From: Fervidobacterium gondwanense DSM 13020
GTDB lineage: Bacteria; Thermotogota; Thermotogae; Thermotogales; Fervidobacteriaceae
DNA: 64,000 bases
Reading direction: 5' to 3'
Assembly (NCBI RefSeq): GCF_900143265.1
Contig: NZ_FRDJ01000005.1
Coordinates: forward strand, 1-64,000
Under the pieces are notes generated by a model, which saw only the letters and a list, made by a program, of their open reading frames with translations, did no database searches and was not told the DNA's origin. A program made the position numbers and the translations under genes. Below are positions 34,819 through 43,735 of this stretch, piece by piece. Every line of letters begins with the position of its first letter. The first letter of the stretch is position 1.

Positions 34819-35268
34819 TCAAAACGGCAAGAAGGTAAAATCGAGTTTTACGTCAAAGTCATCTTCAATGTCTGTATAACCTGTAAACGTTACACTTAAT
34901 ACACCGGCAAGAGACTTTGTAGGAACTTCTGTTGGACTATTAGCATTGTCTGAAAGAACTTGCGTGCCAACTTGGACTGCAGAAATTCCTAAGCCAGTAG
35001 GAAGTTGGTTGCCTATAGCGTAGTAAAGTTTGAATTTCTTATTAGACCAGAATTGAATATCTCCAACACTTGCAGTTCCGGTATCATAATCGACTAAGAA
35101 TGTTGATGACACATCGTATTCCCAAGTAACAACGATTTTGTGTTTTACTGAAAACTTGAGCGTCTGTGACCACTGTCCACTTGAACTCATTTGAATGGTG
35201 GTGCTTCCAGCTGCTACGAACTCCGTAAAGACAAGAACTATCAAGAGAACGATTAATAACTTCTTCAT
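34819..35268 (-). CDS. Small exported beta-protein, paralogue 1 of the FLPF family
   Basis: 149-aa protein with a signal peptide (MKKLLIVLLIVLVFTEFVAAG). The mature part is all beta, with GQWSQTLKFSVKHK at its start, TASVGDIQFWSNKKFKLYY in the middle and LDFTFLPF at the C-terminus. It has the best expression signals of the three paralogues: a consensus-like promoter, an AAAGGAGGGATGAG ribosome site, and a terminator directly after the gene. These point to an abundant exported protein, perhaps the main subunit of a surface layer or fibre. No database family is assigned. Confidence 0.65.
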   Translation of the reverse strand: MKKLLIVLLIVLVFTEFVAAGSTTIQMSSSGQWSQTLKFSVKHKIVVTWEYDVSSTFLVDYDTGTASVGDIQFWSNKKFKLYYAIGNQLPTGLGISAVQVGTQVLSDNANSPTEVPTKSLAGVLSVTFTGYTDIEDDFDVKLDFTFLPF

Positions 35269-35309
35269 ATCTCATCCCTCCTTTCTTGAAACGCTTCTCC
35301 CTTTACGCA

Positions 35310-35338
35310 AGTATAGTCCCATTATTTACAAAGGTAAA
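35310..35338 (-). promoter_or_regulatory. Promoter of the small exported beta-protein genes
   Basis: Minus strand: TTTACC (35333-35338), 17-base spacer, TATACT (35310-35315), about 42 bases before the start codon at 35268. Confidence 0.7.
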
Positions 35339-35402
35339 CCATTCTATAACCATGTATAGGAAAATGCAAGGAATAAGTATTAAAAAACGCTTAAATCATA
35401 AT

Positions 35403-35441
35403 CAAAAAATAAATAAAAAGCCGATGGTCGTCCATCGGCTT
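35403..35441 (-). terminator. Terminator of the methylmalonyl-CoA decarboxylase operon
   Basis: A 10-bp stem (35418-35427 with 35432-35441) with a 4-base loop, followed on the minus strand by TTTTTATTTATTTTTT. It ends the operon after the biotin carrier gene. Confidence 0.92.
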
Positions 35442-35488
35442 GAATTCTTGAATTTTAGATTATCTGAATTTTACCCATCTTCCAAAGA

Positions 35489-35944
35489 TTATTCGAGTTC
35501 AATCATTATTTGTCCAGTATCTACGTTGTCTCCTTCTTTCACGAGTATCTTCTTAATAACTCCCGGTTTATCAGCTACGATGTCGTTCTCCATCTTCATC
35601 GCTTCGAGTATCAGAACCTTCTGACCGTACTCAACTTTTTGTCCTTCCCCAACCAGTATTTTCAGTATCACACCAGACATCGGTGCCACTATTTTCGCAC
35701 CAGCACTTGTGCCGGAACTTGATGGTGCTGTTGGTGTAGTTGGCACAGTTGGTGTTGTCGGTGTTGTCGACGGAGCAGATGTTCTCTGCATTTGTTGTGT
35801 GGGTCCTGCAGCTACTTGCTGAGTTGATTGCACTGGTTGTGTTGGTTGAGATACTTGCACAGATTGTTGCACTTGTGCTCCCAATTCTTCGACCTCTACG
35901 ACGTACTCTTTTCCATTCACCCTAACAACGAATTTTCTAATCAT
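35489..35944 (-). CDS. mmdC: Biotin carboxyl carrier subunit of Na+-pumping decarboxylase
   Basis: 151-aa carrier protein. A short N-terminal strand region is followed by a Gln/Thr/Pro/Ser-rich linker (about residues 25-75) and a C-terminal biotinyl domain with EAMKMEN; Lys117 would carry biotin. This architecture matches the gamma/C subunit of methylmalonyl-CoA or glutaconyl-CoA decarboxylases. It overlaps the upstream OadG-like gene by 4 bases. BirA encoded at 57940-58653 could attach the biotin. Confidence 0.93.
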   Translation of the reverse strand: MIRKFVVRVNGKEYVVEVEELGAQVQQSVQVSQPTQPVQSTQQVAAGPTQQMQRTSAPSTTPTTPTVPTTPTAPSSSGTSAGAKIVAPMSGVILKILVGEGQKVEYGQKVLILEAMKMENDIVADKPGVIKKILVKEGDNVDTGQIMIELE

Positions 35945-36345
35945 CTATTTCCACCTCTCCAACCATATGTTCTCCATTCATCCCATCCTCTAATACCTTT
36001 GTGCCTTACTTTACTTTCTCCTTTAGACACAGGTCTTATACTTCTTACGACGACGTTCGTTCCTATCGTTGCGTAAATTGCTGCAAATATTGCCGCTATT
36101 TCTTCGGTATTATCTAAATTATCTAAAGCCTCAGAGATTTTCGCTTCGCTGAATAGTTTTTTCCCTTCATCGGTTTTTTTAGTCGCTGTCTCAACAGCTT
36201 CTCGAGGTTCTTGCGAAGGCAATTTCACTTTTTTGTTCTTGCTTACACCAAAAAGTTCCATCAGCTTGAAAACAAAATAAAGAACAACGAATATGGCAAA
36301 AACTGCTGTAACTCCTACTATCATCACTACTAATTCTTGTGGCAT
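35941..36345 (-). CDS. mmdD: Small membrane subunit (OadG/MmdD type) of Na+-pumping decarboxylase
   Basis: 134-aa protein with one N-terminal membrane helix (about residues 5-30), a charged linker and a C-terminal end rich in Trp and Gly (WDEWRTYGWRGG), as in MmdD and OadG subunits that hold the complex together. The middle (EIAAIFAAIYATIG) is a conserved helical segment of the family. It lies between the carboxyltransferase and biotin carrier genes. Confidence 0.85.
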   Translation of the reverse strand: MPQELVVMIVGVTAVFAIFVVLYFVFKLMELFGVSKNKKVKLPSQEPREAVETATKKTDEGKKLFSEAKISEALDNLDNTEEIAAIFAAIYATIGTNVVVRSIRPVSKGESKVRHKGIRGWDEWRTYGWRGGNR

Positions 36346-36391
36346 GAATCAATCACCTCTTAGCTTCTTAACTATTTTTTCAATCTAACGA

Positions 36392-37930
36392 TCACAAAGG
36401 TATGTTGCCATGTTTTTTCCTCGGTCTTGATTCTACTTTTGTGGCACTGTATTCGAGAGCTTTTTCGATCCATTCACGCGTTTCTCTTGGGTCGATGACA
36501 GCATCTATGTATCCTCTTGAGGCTGCAACATATGGATTTGCGAAGAGCTGTCTGTATTCTTCTATCTTCTGCTTTCTTGTTTCTTCTGGGTTTTCTGAAG
36601 CGTCTATTTCTTTCTTGAATATGATATTCGCCGCACCATCTGGTCCCATGACCGCAATTTCGGCTGTTGGCCATGCGGCAACAAAGTCAGCGCCAAGGTG
36701 CTTGCTCCCCATTGCAATGTACGCCCCACCGTATGCCTTTCTGAGAATTATCGTAATCTTCGGAACAGTTGCCTCGCTGTATGCATAGAGCAATTTTGCA
36801 CCGTGCCTTATTATTCCGCCATGTTCTTGTTTGACTCCTGGTAAATATCCAGGCGTATCGACAAATGTAATTATCGGTATGTTGAAAGCGTCTAAGAATC
36901 TTATGAATCTTGCCGCCTTATCTGATGAGTCTATGTCGAGCACACCGGCAAGATAATTTGGCTGGTTTGCGACTATACCGACCGATTTCCCGCCAATCCT
37001 TGCAAATCCAACTACTATGCTCTTTGCGAAATGCTCATGCACTTCGAAGAACGTTCCTTCGTCAACTATTTTCTTTATAACATCCCTAACGTCAAATCCT
37101 TTTCTCGAATCGATAGGAACTATTGTGTGGATATCAGAGATATTGGGCGTAACATATTCTTCTTGTGAAACCGGTTCTTCCATGTTGTTTTCAGGAATGT
37201 AAGAAAGCAATTTCTTGACCATCTCTATAGCCTGTCTATCGTCAGAAGCAAGGAAATGCGCATTTCCGCTCTTTGAGTTGTGCACATAAGCACCACCGAG
37301 GTCCTCTTTCGATATATCTTCTCCTGTCACTGCCTTTATGACGTTGGGACCCGTTATGAACATCTGGGCAGTCTGGTCCACCATCACTACAAAATCCGTT
37401 ATCGCAGGAGAATACACAGCACCACCTGCACACGGACCGGAGATAACCGTAATCTGCGGTATAACTCCCGATGCAATCGTGTTTCTGAAGAATATCTCTC
37501 CGTAACCGTATAAAGAATCAACACCCTCTTGTATCCTCGCACCACCTGAATCATTAATACCTACAAGAGGTATTCCCATTTTCAACGCAAGGTCCATTAT
37601 TTTTACTATCTTTTTTGCATGCATCTCGCCTAATGAACCGCCCATTACGGTAAAGTCCTGGGAAAATGCAGCAACGGGTCTTCCGTTAACTTTTCCAATA
37701 CCGGTGACAACGCCATCAGCTGGTAACTTCATCTTATCGAGTCCAAAAGTTGCGTTTCTGTGTTTTACGAATTTATCTATCTCTTCGAAAGTGCCTTCGT
37801 CAAAGAGCAGCTCAAGTCTTTCCCTTGCTGTCAACTTCCCTTCGGCATGTTGCTTTTCTATCTTATCTTTTCCACCGCCAAGCTCTATTTCTTCCTCCAT
37901 CTGTTTAAGCTTTTCAATGAGTTCGTCCAT
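36392..37930 (-). CDS. mmdA: Methylmalonyl-CoA decarboxylase carboxyltransferase subunit
   Basis: 512-aa carboxyltransferase with two crotonase-fold halves. It moves the carboxyl group from methylmalonyl-CoA to biotin (in the pump direction). Typical motifs are NDSGGARIQEGVDSL, GPCAGGAVYSPAITD, VDTPGYLPG and RKAYGGAYIAMGS. The family also includes propionyl-CoA carboxylase beta; the MmdD and MmdC genes next to it favour the decarboxylase. I start at the ATG with GGAAGGAGTGGG upstream (37930), not 37954. Confidence 0.93.
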   Translation of the reverse strand: MDELIEKLKQMEEEIELGGGKDKIEKQHAEGKLTARERLELLFDEGTFEEIDKFVKHRNATFGLDKMKLPADGVVTGIGKVNGRPVAAFSQDFTVMGGSLGEMHAKKIVKIMDLALKMGIPLVGINDSGGARIQEGVDSLYGYGEIFFRNTIASGVIPQITVISGPCAGGAVYSPAITDFVVMVDQTAQMFITGPNVIKAVTGEDISKEDLGGAYVHNSKSGNAHFLASDDRQAIEMVKKLLSYIPENNMEEPVSQEEYVTPNISDIHTIVPIDSRKGFDVRDVIKKIVDEGTFFEVHEHFAKSIVVGFARIGGKSVGIVANQPNYLAGVLDIDSSDKAARFIRFLDAFNIPIITFVDTPGYLPGVKQEHGGIIRHGAKLLYAYSEATVPKITIILRKAYGGAYIAMGSKHLGADFVAAWPTAEIAVMGPDGAANIIFKKEIDASENPEETRKQKIEEYRQLFANPYVAASRGYIDAVIDPRETREWIEKALEYSATKVESRPRKKHGNIPL

Positions 37931-37983
37931 CAATTCCCACTCCTTCCGATACATCTATCAAATCAGTTAAATCAACTAACAAT

Positions 37984-38391
37984 TCAATGTTCACCTTCAA
38001 CTAATTCAACAAGGACCCCACCTGTTGTCTTCGGGTGCAGGAAAAGAACACGAGTACCGCCCGCACCTTTTTTCGGCTCTTCAGACAAAGGTTGCAGTCC
38101 GTTCTCTTTAGCAAGTTTGACTGCCTCATCTATCCCATGGACGTTGAATGCTATATGGTGAATTCCCTCGCCCTTTTTCTCGAGAAAGCCTGACACTTCA
38201 GAGTTTTCGTTCATCGGCTCAAGAAGTTCTACTCGAGTGTCGCCAACTTTGATAAAATACACTCTCAAACCTCTTTCAGGAAGCTCTTCTATTTCTGTCA
38301 CTTCCAGTCCTAAGAAATCCTTATACAACTTCAGCTTCTCTGAGGCATCTCTTACAGCGATGCCTATGTGATCTATTCGGTTAGTGTGCAC
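37984..38391 (-). CDS. mce: Methylmalonyl-CoA epimerase
   Basis: 135-aa vicinal-oxygen-chelate protein that interconverts the R and S forms of methylmalonyl-CoA. Metal ligands are in IDHIGIAV (His about residue 8) and GIHHIAFNV (His about residue 77), with Glu residues such as VELLEP and VLVELVEGEH. The length is normal. It is first gene of the operon, with its own promoter. It connects the B12 mutase product to the decarboxylase. Confidence 0.93.
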   Translation of the reverse strand: MHTNRIDHIGIAVRDASEKLKLYKDFLGLEVTEIEELPERGLRVYFIKVGDTRVELLEPMNENSEVSGFLEKKGEGIHHIAFNVHGIDEAVKLAKENGLQPLSEEPKKGAGGTRVLFLHPKTTGGVLVELVEGEH

Positions 38392-38454
38392 AACAAGTCA
38401 CCCCCAAAAAGTCTATTAAAAGTTTATTAAAATTATCCCTTGGAATCTACTTCT

Positions 38455-38482
38455 ATTTTACAATACACTCTTGGTGTGTCAA
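38455..38482 (-). promoter_or_regulatory. Promoter of the mce-mmdADC operon
   Basis: Minus strand: TTGACA (38477-38482), 16-base spacer, TAAAAT (38455-38460), about 64 bases before the mce start codon. Both hexamers are close to consensus. Confidence 0.75.
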
Positions 38483-38499
38483 AACCTGCCAAACGGTTA

Positions 38500-38835
38500 T
38501 CAAATCCATCCAAGTGCTTTTGCCGTGCGTTTCATAAAGTTTTTGAGTGCATTCTTTCCAACTTCTGTTTTTGCATATATATCCAAAAATTCATTCTTTT
38601 CACAACGTATCACTTTAACAGCCCCAACAGCGATGCACGTTTCAGAATAAGGTTCTCCGACGAGAGCCTCAAGACCAAAGACTTCAACCATATCAGCTGC
38701 TTGATCACTACTAACGAGTGTTTCATAACCACCTACGATAGCTTTAACGGTTCCAGTCTTGATTATATAAATGTAAGGCTTTCTGTCATCTTTTTCTATG
38801 ATCTTCTCACCGTCGCTGAATTCAAGAGTTTCCAC
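38500..38835 (-). CDS. Cyclic nucleotide-binding-domain protein (short)
   Basis: 111-aa protein consisting of one cNMP-binding fold: beta strands (KPYIYIIKTGTVKAIVGG), the phosphate-cassette-like region EVFGLEALVGEPYS, then a C-terminal helix. It has no DNA-binding domain. Its GTG start overlaps the end of the upstream gene by 14 bases and has AGGTGAT upstream. The pair looks like the 46266-47480 protein split in two, without its HTH. Whether it binds a nucleotide is not clear from the cassette. Confidence 0.75.
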   Translation of the reverse strand: METLEFSDGEKIIEKDDRKPYIYIIKTGTVKAIVGGYETLVSSDQAADMVEVFGLEALVGEPYSETCIAVGAVKVIRCEKNEFLDIYAKTEVGKNALKNFMKRTAKALGWI

Positions 38836-39553
38836 GCAACATCACCTCTAAAACCCGCGCAATCTTTGAATACCTTCTGTAAATGATGTTACCTTCATCC
38901 TTGTATATGCTCTCAAGAGTTTTGACCGCTTCGTAACAATAGTCTTTAAGATGAGAGTACCTTAGAAGCACCTTTTTCAGCAGAGATTTCGCTACGTACC
39001 TGTCGTTCAGCACTATGTAAACTTTGGCCGCTGTTTCTATTAAAAATTTCGCACCAATCTGCTCGTCTGGAAATTTGTCTGAGAATTTCTTTACCAAATT
39101 GACCTTTGTGATTAGCTTGTCGTCCTCAATGCTCTCTATAAACTTGATCGCTTCTTCTTTATTCTCCGGCAATTCCCCTCCTGATAAAGTTAAGAGCGAT
39201 TCAACTTGTTCAAGGTACTCATCTAAATCAGGCGTTTCGAAATTAAAATCATCAAGAACTATTTTGTCTAAATCCACAGATGTTTCGTAAAGGATCTTCC
39301 TAAGTTCAAGAATCTTATTTATTATATTTTCGTATTCATCTTCAAGTGAAACGTCAATTATCTCGCTTTCCTCCAATGCAACGACATCCTCTTCCAGCGG
39401 TATCTCAAGAAGATACTCGACCAGAGCAACATAATCACCCTTCGATATATCGTGATATGTCTTATTCCTTGTTTCCCTAATGGTTCCGTACTGAATTTTA
39501 AAAAGCTTCTTTGGAATTTCTCCACTTTTGAATATCACGCCCTCGATTTTCAT
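38822..39553 (-). CDS. Protein with degenerate cNMP-binding fold and helical repeats
   Basis: 243-aa protein downstream of secA (27-base gap). The first about 70 residues read as a worn cNMP-binding domain (VIFKSGEIPKKLFKIQYGTI, ISKGDYVALVEYLL). The remainder is helical, with a TPR-like end (YIVLNDRYVAKSLLKKVLLRY). It has a clean ATG. Its architecture matches the first two thirds of the protein at 46266-47480. Function unknown; the position suggests co-transcription with secA. Confidence 0.7.
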   Translation of the reverse strand: MKIEGVIFKSGEIPKKLFKIQYGTIRETRNKTYHDISKGDYVALVEYLLEIPLEEDVVALEESEIIDVSLEDEYENIINKILELRKILYETSVDLDKIVLDDFNFETPDLDEYLEQVESLLTLSGGELPENKEEAIKFIESIEDDKLITKVNLVKKFSDKFPDEQIGAKFLIETAAKVYIVLNDRYVAKSLLKKVLLRYSHLKDYCYEAVKTLESIYKDEGNIIYRRYSKIARVLEVMLRGNS

Positions 39554-39580
39554 GCCTACTCACTCACCCAGACAGATTTT

Positions 39581-42175
39581 TTAATCTCTCTTTATTTTTA
39601 ATTTTGGTTTTTTCTTACCATCAGCTGTTTTGTCTTCTACAAGTTTAAATTCATCATGAATTGTGCTGACTCTTGCAAGTTCCTTCTTCGATTCTTCTTC
39701 TGCTTTATTGTCCACCCTTCTCAAATTGAGTAGGTAAGAAACCGCAAGTTCATAATTTCGCGACATCATATCCGTGAACATCGCGTACGTCTCTTTCTTA
39801 AACTCAAGAACTGGATCCTTTTGTCCATAACTTCTCAATCTTACAGACTCTTTGACATGCTCCACTTCTTCAAGGTACTGTCTCCAGTTTTCATCAATAA
39901 TCCTTAGTACAATAAACTTTGCGACATGTTCAAAATCTTCGCCAAATTCTTTCTTCTTCTCCTCGTACCATCCTCTGATCTGCGCCGTTAAATCGGCTTT
40001 CAGTTTTTCAACATCGTCGATTTTTTCGTTTATTTTGACATAATCTTTTATTACGGCAAAGGAATTCTTCAACCCTTCTAAATCCCATTCAATTGATGAA
40101 CAGAATTCATCGATTCTCGACTGGACAAAATTCTCAATCGCCTCGTTTATGAAATTATCAACGTTGTGTTCAAGTATGTAATCTCGATAACCATAAATCG
40201 CCCTTCTTTGTGTGTCTAAGACGCTATCAAGTTCAAGTAAGAATTTACGAACTCCGAAGTTTATGCCTTCAACTTTCTTCTGAACCTGTTCGATGAGTTT
40301 TGTCAAAAGCGGATGGTAAATTGGCTGTCCGGGTTCTATCTTGACCATGTCCATAACTTTTTGTATCCTGTCTCCACCGAAGATTCTCATGAGATCATCT
40401 TCGACAGACAAGAAGAATATAGACTCTCCCGGATCGCCTTGTCTTCCTGACCTACCGCGTAGCTGGTTATCTATCCTTCTGCTCTCGTGGCGTTCAGTAC
40501 CTATAACGCACAAACCGCCGAGTTCCTTCACACCTGGACCTAACTTGATGTCCGTTCCTCTTCCAGCCATGTTAGTTGCTATTGTTACCGTTCCTTTTTG
40601 ACCTGCTTGGGCTATGATCTGCGCTTCTTTTTCGTGGTATTTCGCATTCAAAACTTGATGTGGAATCTTTTCACGCCTCAGCATCTCGCTTAACCTTTCA
40701 CTTTTCTCAATCGACGTCGTTCCAATGAGAACAGGCTGGCCTTTCTCGTATCTTTTCTTAATCTCTTCAACGATAGCTTTGTATTTTTCGTCTACGCTTC
40801 GGTAAATCAGGTCGTCTCTGTCGTTTCTAATCATAGGCTTGTGCGTTGGGATGACAACGACTTCAAGACCGTATATCGATTTAAATTCTTCCTCTTCCGT
40901 CTTCGCAGTTCCAGTCATACCGGCGAGTTTCTCGTACATTCTGAAGTAATTCTGGTAAGTTATAGTTGCATACGTAATACTTTCTTCCTTTATAGGCACT
41001 CCTTCTTTCGCCTCTATCGCTTGGTGCAAGCCTCCACTGTAACGTCTTCCTGGTAGAACGCGCCCTGTGAATTCATCGACGATGAGGACTTGTCCGTTGT
41101 GAACTAAGTAATCAACGTCCTTTTTGAAAAGATGTATCGCTTTCAGAGAATTCGTTATATGGTAAATACTGTTCACGTTCGCCGGATCGTACAAATTATC
41201 AACGCCAAGTAATTTTTCCAAAAATTCGATGCCTTCATCTGTGAGGAGCACCGTTCTGTGCTCTTCATCGAGTTTAAAGTGCTTGTCTCTCTCAAGTCTT
41301 TTTGCAATCTGATAGAATTGTTTGTAAACGGAAGCATTGTTCTTGGAAGGACCGCTTATGATCAACGGCGTTCTTGCTTCATCTATGAGTATGCTATCGA
41401 CCTCGTCGACTATCGCATAGAAATGTCCGGTTTGGACTTTGTCCTCGAGCGAGATAACGAGATTATCTCGCAGGTAATCAAACCCAAACTCAGAATTCGT
41501 TCCGTATGTAACATCGCACCTGTAAGCTTCCTTCTTACTTACCTCAACTATATCGACTTCAAAAGCTTCAACAGCCTTTTTAACTTTCAATTCATCGGAC
41601 AAAAATTCTCCATCGAAATCATCTGGCCAGACGCAGTAATTCTCTTCGAGTCCTTTTTGAGCTAATTCCGGATTTTTCCAAACTACCTCGTAGGCTTTCC
41701 CGGCGGTATTTATAATTCCAACCCTCAACCCAAGTGCGAGGTAAATTGGTCCCATCCACATTGCATCCCTTTTTGCAAGGTAATCGTTAACGGTGACCAT
41801 GTGGATATTCCTATTCATCAAAGAATTGAGCACAACTGGTGCGGTTGCGACAAGCGTCTTACCTTCACCGGTCTTCATCTCAGCAATCTTACCTTTGTGG
41901 AGCACTATTCCGCCTATAAGCTGCACATCGAAATGCCTCATTCCAACGGTACGCCTTGCAACTTCTCTTACAAATGCGAAAACTTTTTCCACATGCTCTT
42001 CAAGTTCTTCAAAGTTCTGGAGCTTTCCTTTATGTTCTAAGATATAGTTCTTCATTTCTTCGAAAGACATTCTTCTCACTTGTTCTTCGAGGGAGTTAAT
42101 TTTCTCTACCAACTTTCGTGCCTTTCTTATTTCAGACTCGTTCTTGTCAAAAAGTTTTTTCAATTTGCTAATCAC
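39581..42175 (-). CDS. secA: Preprotein translocase ATPase SecA
   Basis: 864-aa motor that drives unfolded proteins through SecYEG. The sequence shows Walker A KTGEGKT (near residue 80-87), the DEAD-like [17 protein letters not shown], the long preprotein-crosslinking and helical scaffold regions, and [14 protein letters not shown] with [10 protein letters not shown] near residue 560. The C-terminus ends [10 protein letters not shown] and lacks the Cys-rich zinc motif of many SecAs, as in other Thermotogota to my knowledge. It has a GTG start after AAGGAGG. Confidence 0.96.
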   Translation of the reverse strand: MISKLKKLFDKNESEIRKARKLVEKINSLEEQVRRMSFEEMKNYILEHKGKLQNFEELEEHVEKVFAFVREVARRTVGMRHFDVQLIGGIVLHKGKIAEMKTGEGKTLVATAPVVLNSLMNRNIHMVTVNDYLAKRDAMWMGPIYLALGLRVGIINTAGKAYEVVWKNPELAQKGLEENYCVWPDDFDGEFLSDELKVKKAVEAFEVDIVEVSKKEAYRCDVTYGTNSEFGFDYLRDNLVISLEDKVQTGHFYAIVDEVDSILIDEARTPLIISGPSKNNASVYKQFYQIAKRLERDKHFKLDEEHRTVLLTDEGIEFLEKLLGVDNLYDPANVNSIYHITNSLKAIHLFKKDVDYLVHNGQVLIVDEFTGRVLPGRRYSGGLHQAIEAKEGVPIKEESITYATITYQNYFRMYEKLAGMTGTAKTEEEEFKSIYGLEVVVIPTHKPMIRNDRDDLIYRSVDEKYKAIVEEIKKRYEKGQPVLIGTTSIEKSERLSEMLRREKIPHQVLNAKYHEKEAQIIAQAGQKGTVTIATNMAGRGTDIKLGPGVKELGGLCVIGTERHESRRIDNQLRGRSGRQGDPGESIFFLSVEDDLMRIFGGDRIQKVMDMVKIEPGQPIYHPLLTKLIEQVQKKVEGINFGVRKFLLELDSVLDTQRRAIYGYRDYILEHNVDNFINEAIENFVQSRIDEFCSSIEWDLEGLKNSFAVIKDYVKINEKIDDVEKLKADLTAQIRGWYEEKKKEFGEDFEHVAKFIVLRIIDENWRQYLEEVEHVKESVRLRSYGQKDPVLEFKKETYAMFTDMMSRNYELAVSYLLNLRRVDNKAEEESKKELARVSTIHDEFKLVEDKTADGKKKPKLKIKRD

Positions 42176-42227
42176 GTCTTTTTTCCTCCTTAAATCGTTA
42201 ATTCACTTACCTATAATATTTTATCAC

Positions 42228-42262
42228 AAAAAAGAAAAAAGGTCATCCAAGCGAGGATGACC
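42228..42262 (-). terminator. Terminator after korA
   Basis: GGTCATCC (42241-42248) pairs with GGATGACC (42255-42262) around a 6-base loop; on the minus strand TTTTTTCTTTTTT follows. It separates the korDA genes from secA. Confidence 0.9.
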
Positions 42263-42278
42263 AAAAGACAAAAGTATT

Positions 42279-43448
42279 TCAAAAATCTATGCCTTCGAGG
42301 AGCATATTGTTAAGCTCGTTAAGTATCTCGTGAGGTGCTATGAGTTCACCACCTACTCTGCTTAAAAGCCTCATCTTCGTTCCAGGTCTTATGAGCTTTG
42401 CAATTTCGCCCGCGTACTGCCCAAGATTCATCTCCGCAACAAGGACGTTTTGAACACTCGAAAGTTTTTTCCTCATTTTCTCTATTGGGATGGGCCATAT
42501 TGTTATCGGCCTGAGCAAGCCAACCTTTATACCTTCCTGCCTCGCCATTTTAACTGCTTCCTTTGCAGACCTTGCAACCGAACCGTAGGCAACTATTATT
42601 GTTTCAGCATCTTCGGTCATGAATTCCTCGCACTCTGCAATCTTGTCTATGTGCAATTTTATTTTATTAACAAGCCTTCTTATCAGTTTTTCAGCGGTCT
42701 CCGCTGTTGCCATTGGGAAACCTGATTCATCATGCACAAGGCCCGAGACATGGAATCTCGCCTTACCCATCTCGACCAACGTTGGCGGTAAGTTCTCAGC
42801 ATACTCACTTTCGCTGAAAGGTACGAATAATTCTTCCTCTTCGAGTTCTCTTGATGTTAGTCTTTCTACAATTTCTATTTCACTGTCAGGTGGAAGCATA
42901 AAATTCTCGTACATGTGTCCAAGCACTTCGTCCATTAACAATATGACTGGTGTTCTGTACTCTTCCGCTAAGTTGAAAGCCTTGATCGTGTATTTATACA
43001 CTTCTTCAACAGTTGAAGGATAGAGGGCAATGATCGCATGATCTCCGTGCGTTCCCCACCTTGCCTGCATTATATCTCCTTGCGCTGGTTTTGTCGGCAT
43101 ACCCGTTGAGGGACCGCCACGCATTACGTTCACAAATACAGTTGGCGTTTCAGTCATAACTGCGTAACCTATGGCTTCTTGCATTAAGCTGAACCCGGGA
43201 CCACTTGTCGCGGTCATAGACTTTGTACCTGCAAGCGAAGCACCAATTATAGCTGCGGCACTCGCTATTTCATCTTCCATCTGTATGAAAACGCCACCAA
43301 CTTTTGGGAGTTCTCTTGCCATCGCTTCGGCTATTTCGGAAGATGGGGTTATCGGATAGCCTGCATAAAATCGGCAACCAGCCCTTATGGCACCGTAGGC
43401 ACAGGCTTCATTTCCTTGCCAAAAGACCATGCGAGAATTTTTAGGCAT
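42279..43448 (-). CDS. korA: 2-oxoacid:ferredoxin oxidoreductase alpha subunit (KorA type)
   Basis: 389-aa alpha subunit of a 2-oxoacid:ferredoxin oxidoreductase, probably acting on 2-oxoglutarate. Conserved blocks are YPITPSSEIAE, MEDEIASAAAIIGASLAG, TSGPGFSLMQEAIGYAVM and MRGGPSTGMPTKPAQGD. The C-terminal transketolase-C-like domain starts near ETIIVAYGS. I start at the ATG overlapping the ferredoxin gene stop, with AAGGTGGGTG upstream; the longer ORF runs through the ferredoxin gene. The TPP-binding beta subunit (KorB) is not in the window. Confidence 0.9.
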   Translation of the reverse strand: MPKNSRMVFWQGNEACAYGAIRAGCRFYAGYPITPSSEIAEAMARELPKVGGVFIQMEDEIASAAAIIGASLAGTKSMTATSGPGFSLMQEAIGYAVMTETPTVFVNVMRGGPSTGMPTKPAQGDIMQARWGTHGDHAIIALYPSTVEEVYKYTIKAFNLAEEYRTPVILLMDEVLGHMYENFMLPPDSEIEIVERLTSRELEEEELFVPFSESEYAENLPPTLVEMGKARFHVSGLVHDESGFPMATAETAEKLIRRLVNKIKLHIDKIAECEEFMTEDAETIIVAYGSVARSAKEAVKMARQEGIKVGLLRPITIWPIPIEKMRKKLSSVQNVLVAEMNLGQYAGEIAKLIRPGTKMRLLSRVGGELIAPHEILNELNNMLLEGIDF

Positions 43449-43701
43449 TTTCAACACCCACCTTCTGTTCAGCTTCTTTTTCAATACTGGAGTTTTCTGG
43501 TTGTATCTCAACTATGTTTATAACGAAATCCGGGCAAAGGTTTTCACACATCATACAACCTATACAAGTGCTGTGATCTGGGACTGCAGGTTTATTTAAT
43601 TCTCCTTTAATAATTGTCTTTGTTGGACATATATGATAGCAGATTCCACATGCTTTACACCACTGATATTTGATTTCCACCCTGTACTGCTTTTTTGCCA
43701 C
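43441..43701 (-). CDS. korD: Ferredoxin-like subunit of 2-oxoacid oxidoreductase (KorD type)
   Basis: 86-aa protein with two 4Fe-4S motifs, CKACGICYHICP and CIGCMMCENLCP. It passes electrons from the oxidoreductase core to ferredoxin. The C-terminal 20 residues are acidic. It has a GTG start after AGGAGGT and overlaps korA by 8 bases. It follows the decarboxylase beta subunit by about 35 bases, so all three may share a transcript. Confidence 0.9.
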   Translation of the reverse strand: MAKKQYRVEIKYQWCKACGICYHICPTKTIIKGELNKPAVPDHSTCIGCMMCENLCPDFVINIVEIQPENSSIEKEAEQKVGVENA

Positions 43702-43735
43702 GAGGGTTTACCTCCTTTTTTACATTTATAGTTTA

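Noticed and set aside
43449-43511. Longer N-terminus of KorA
   Set aside because: It is the shifted frame of the ferredoxin gene; the ATG at 43448 has its own RBS and the natural KorA start motif.
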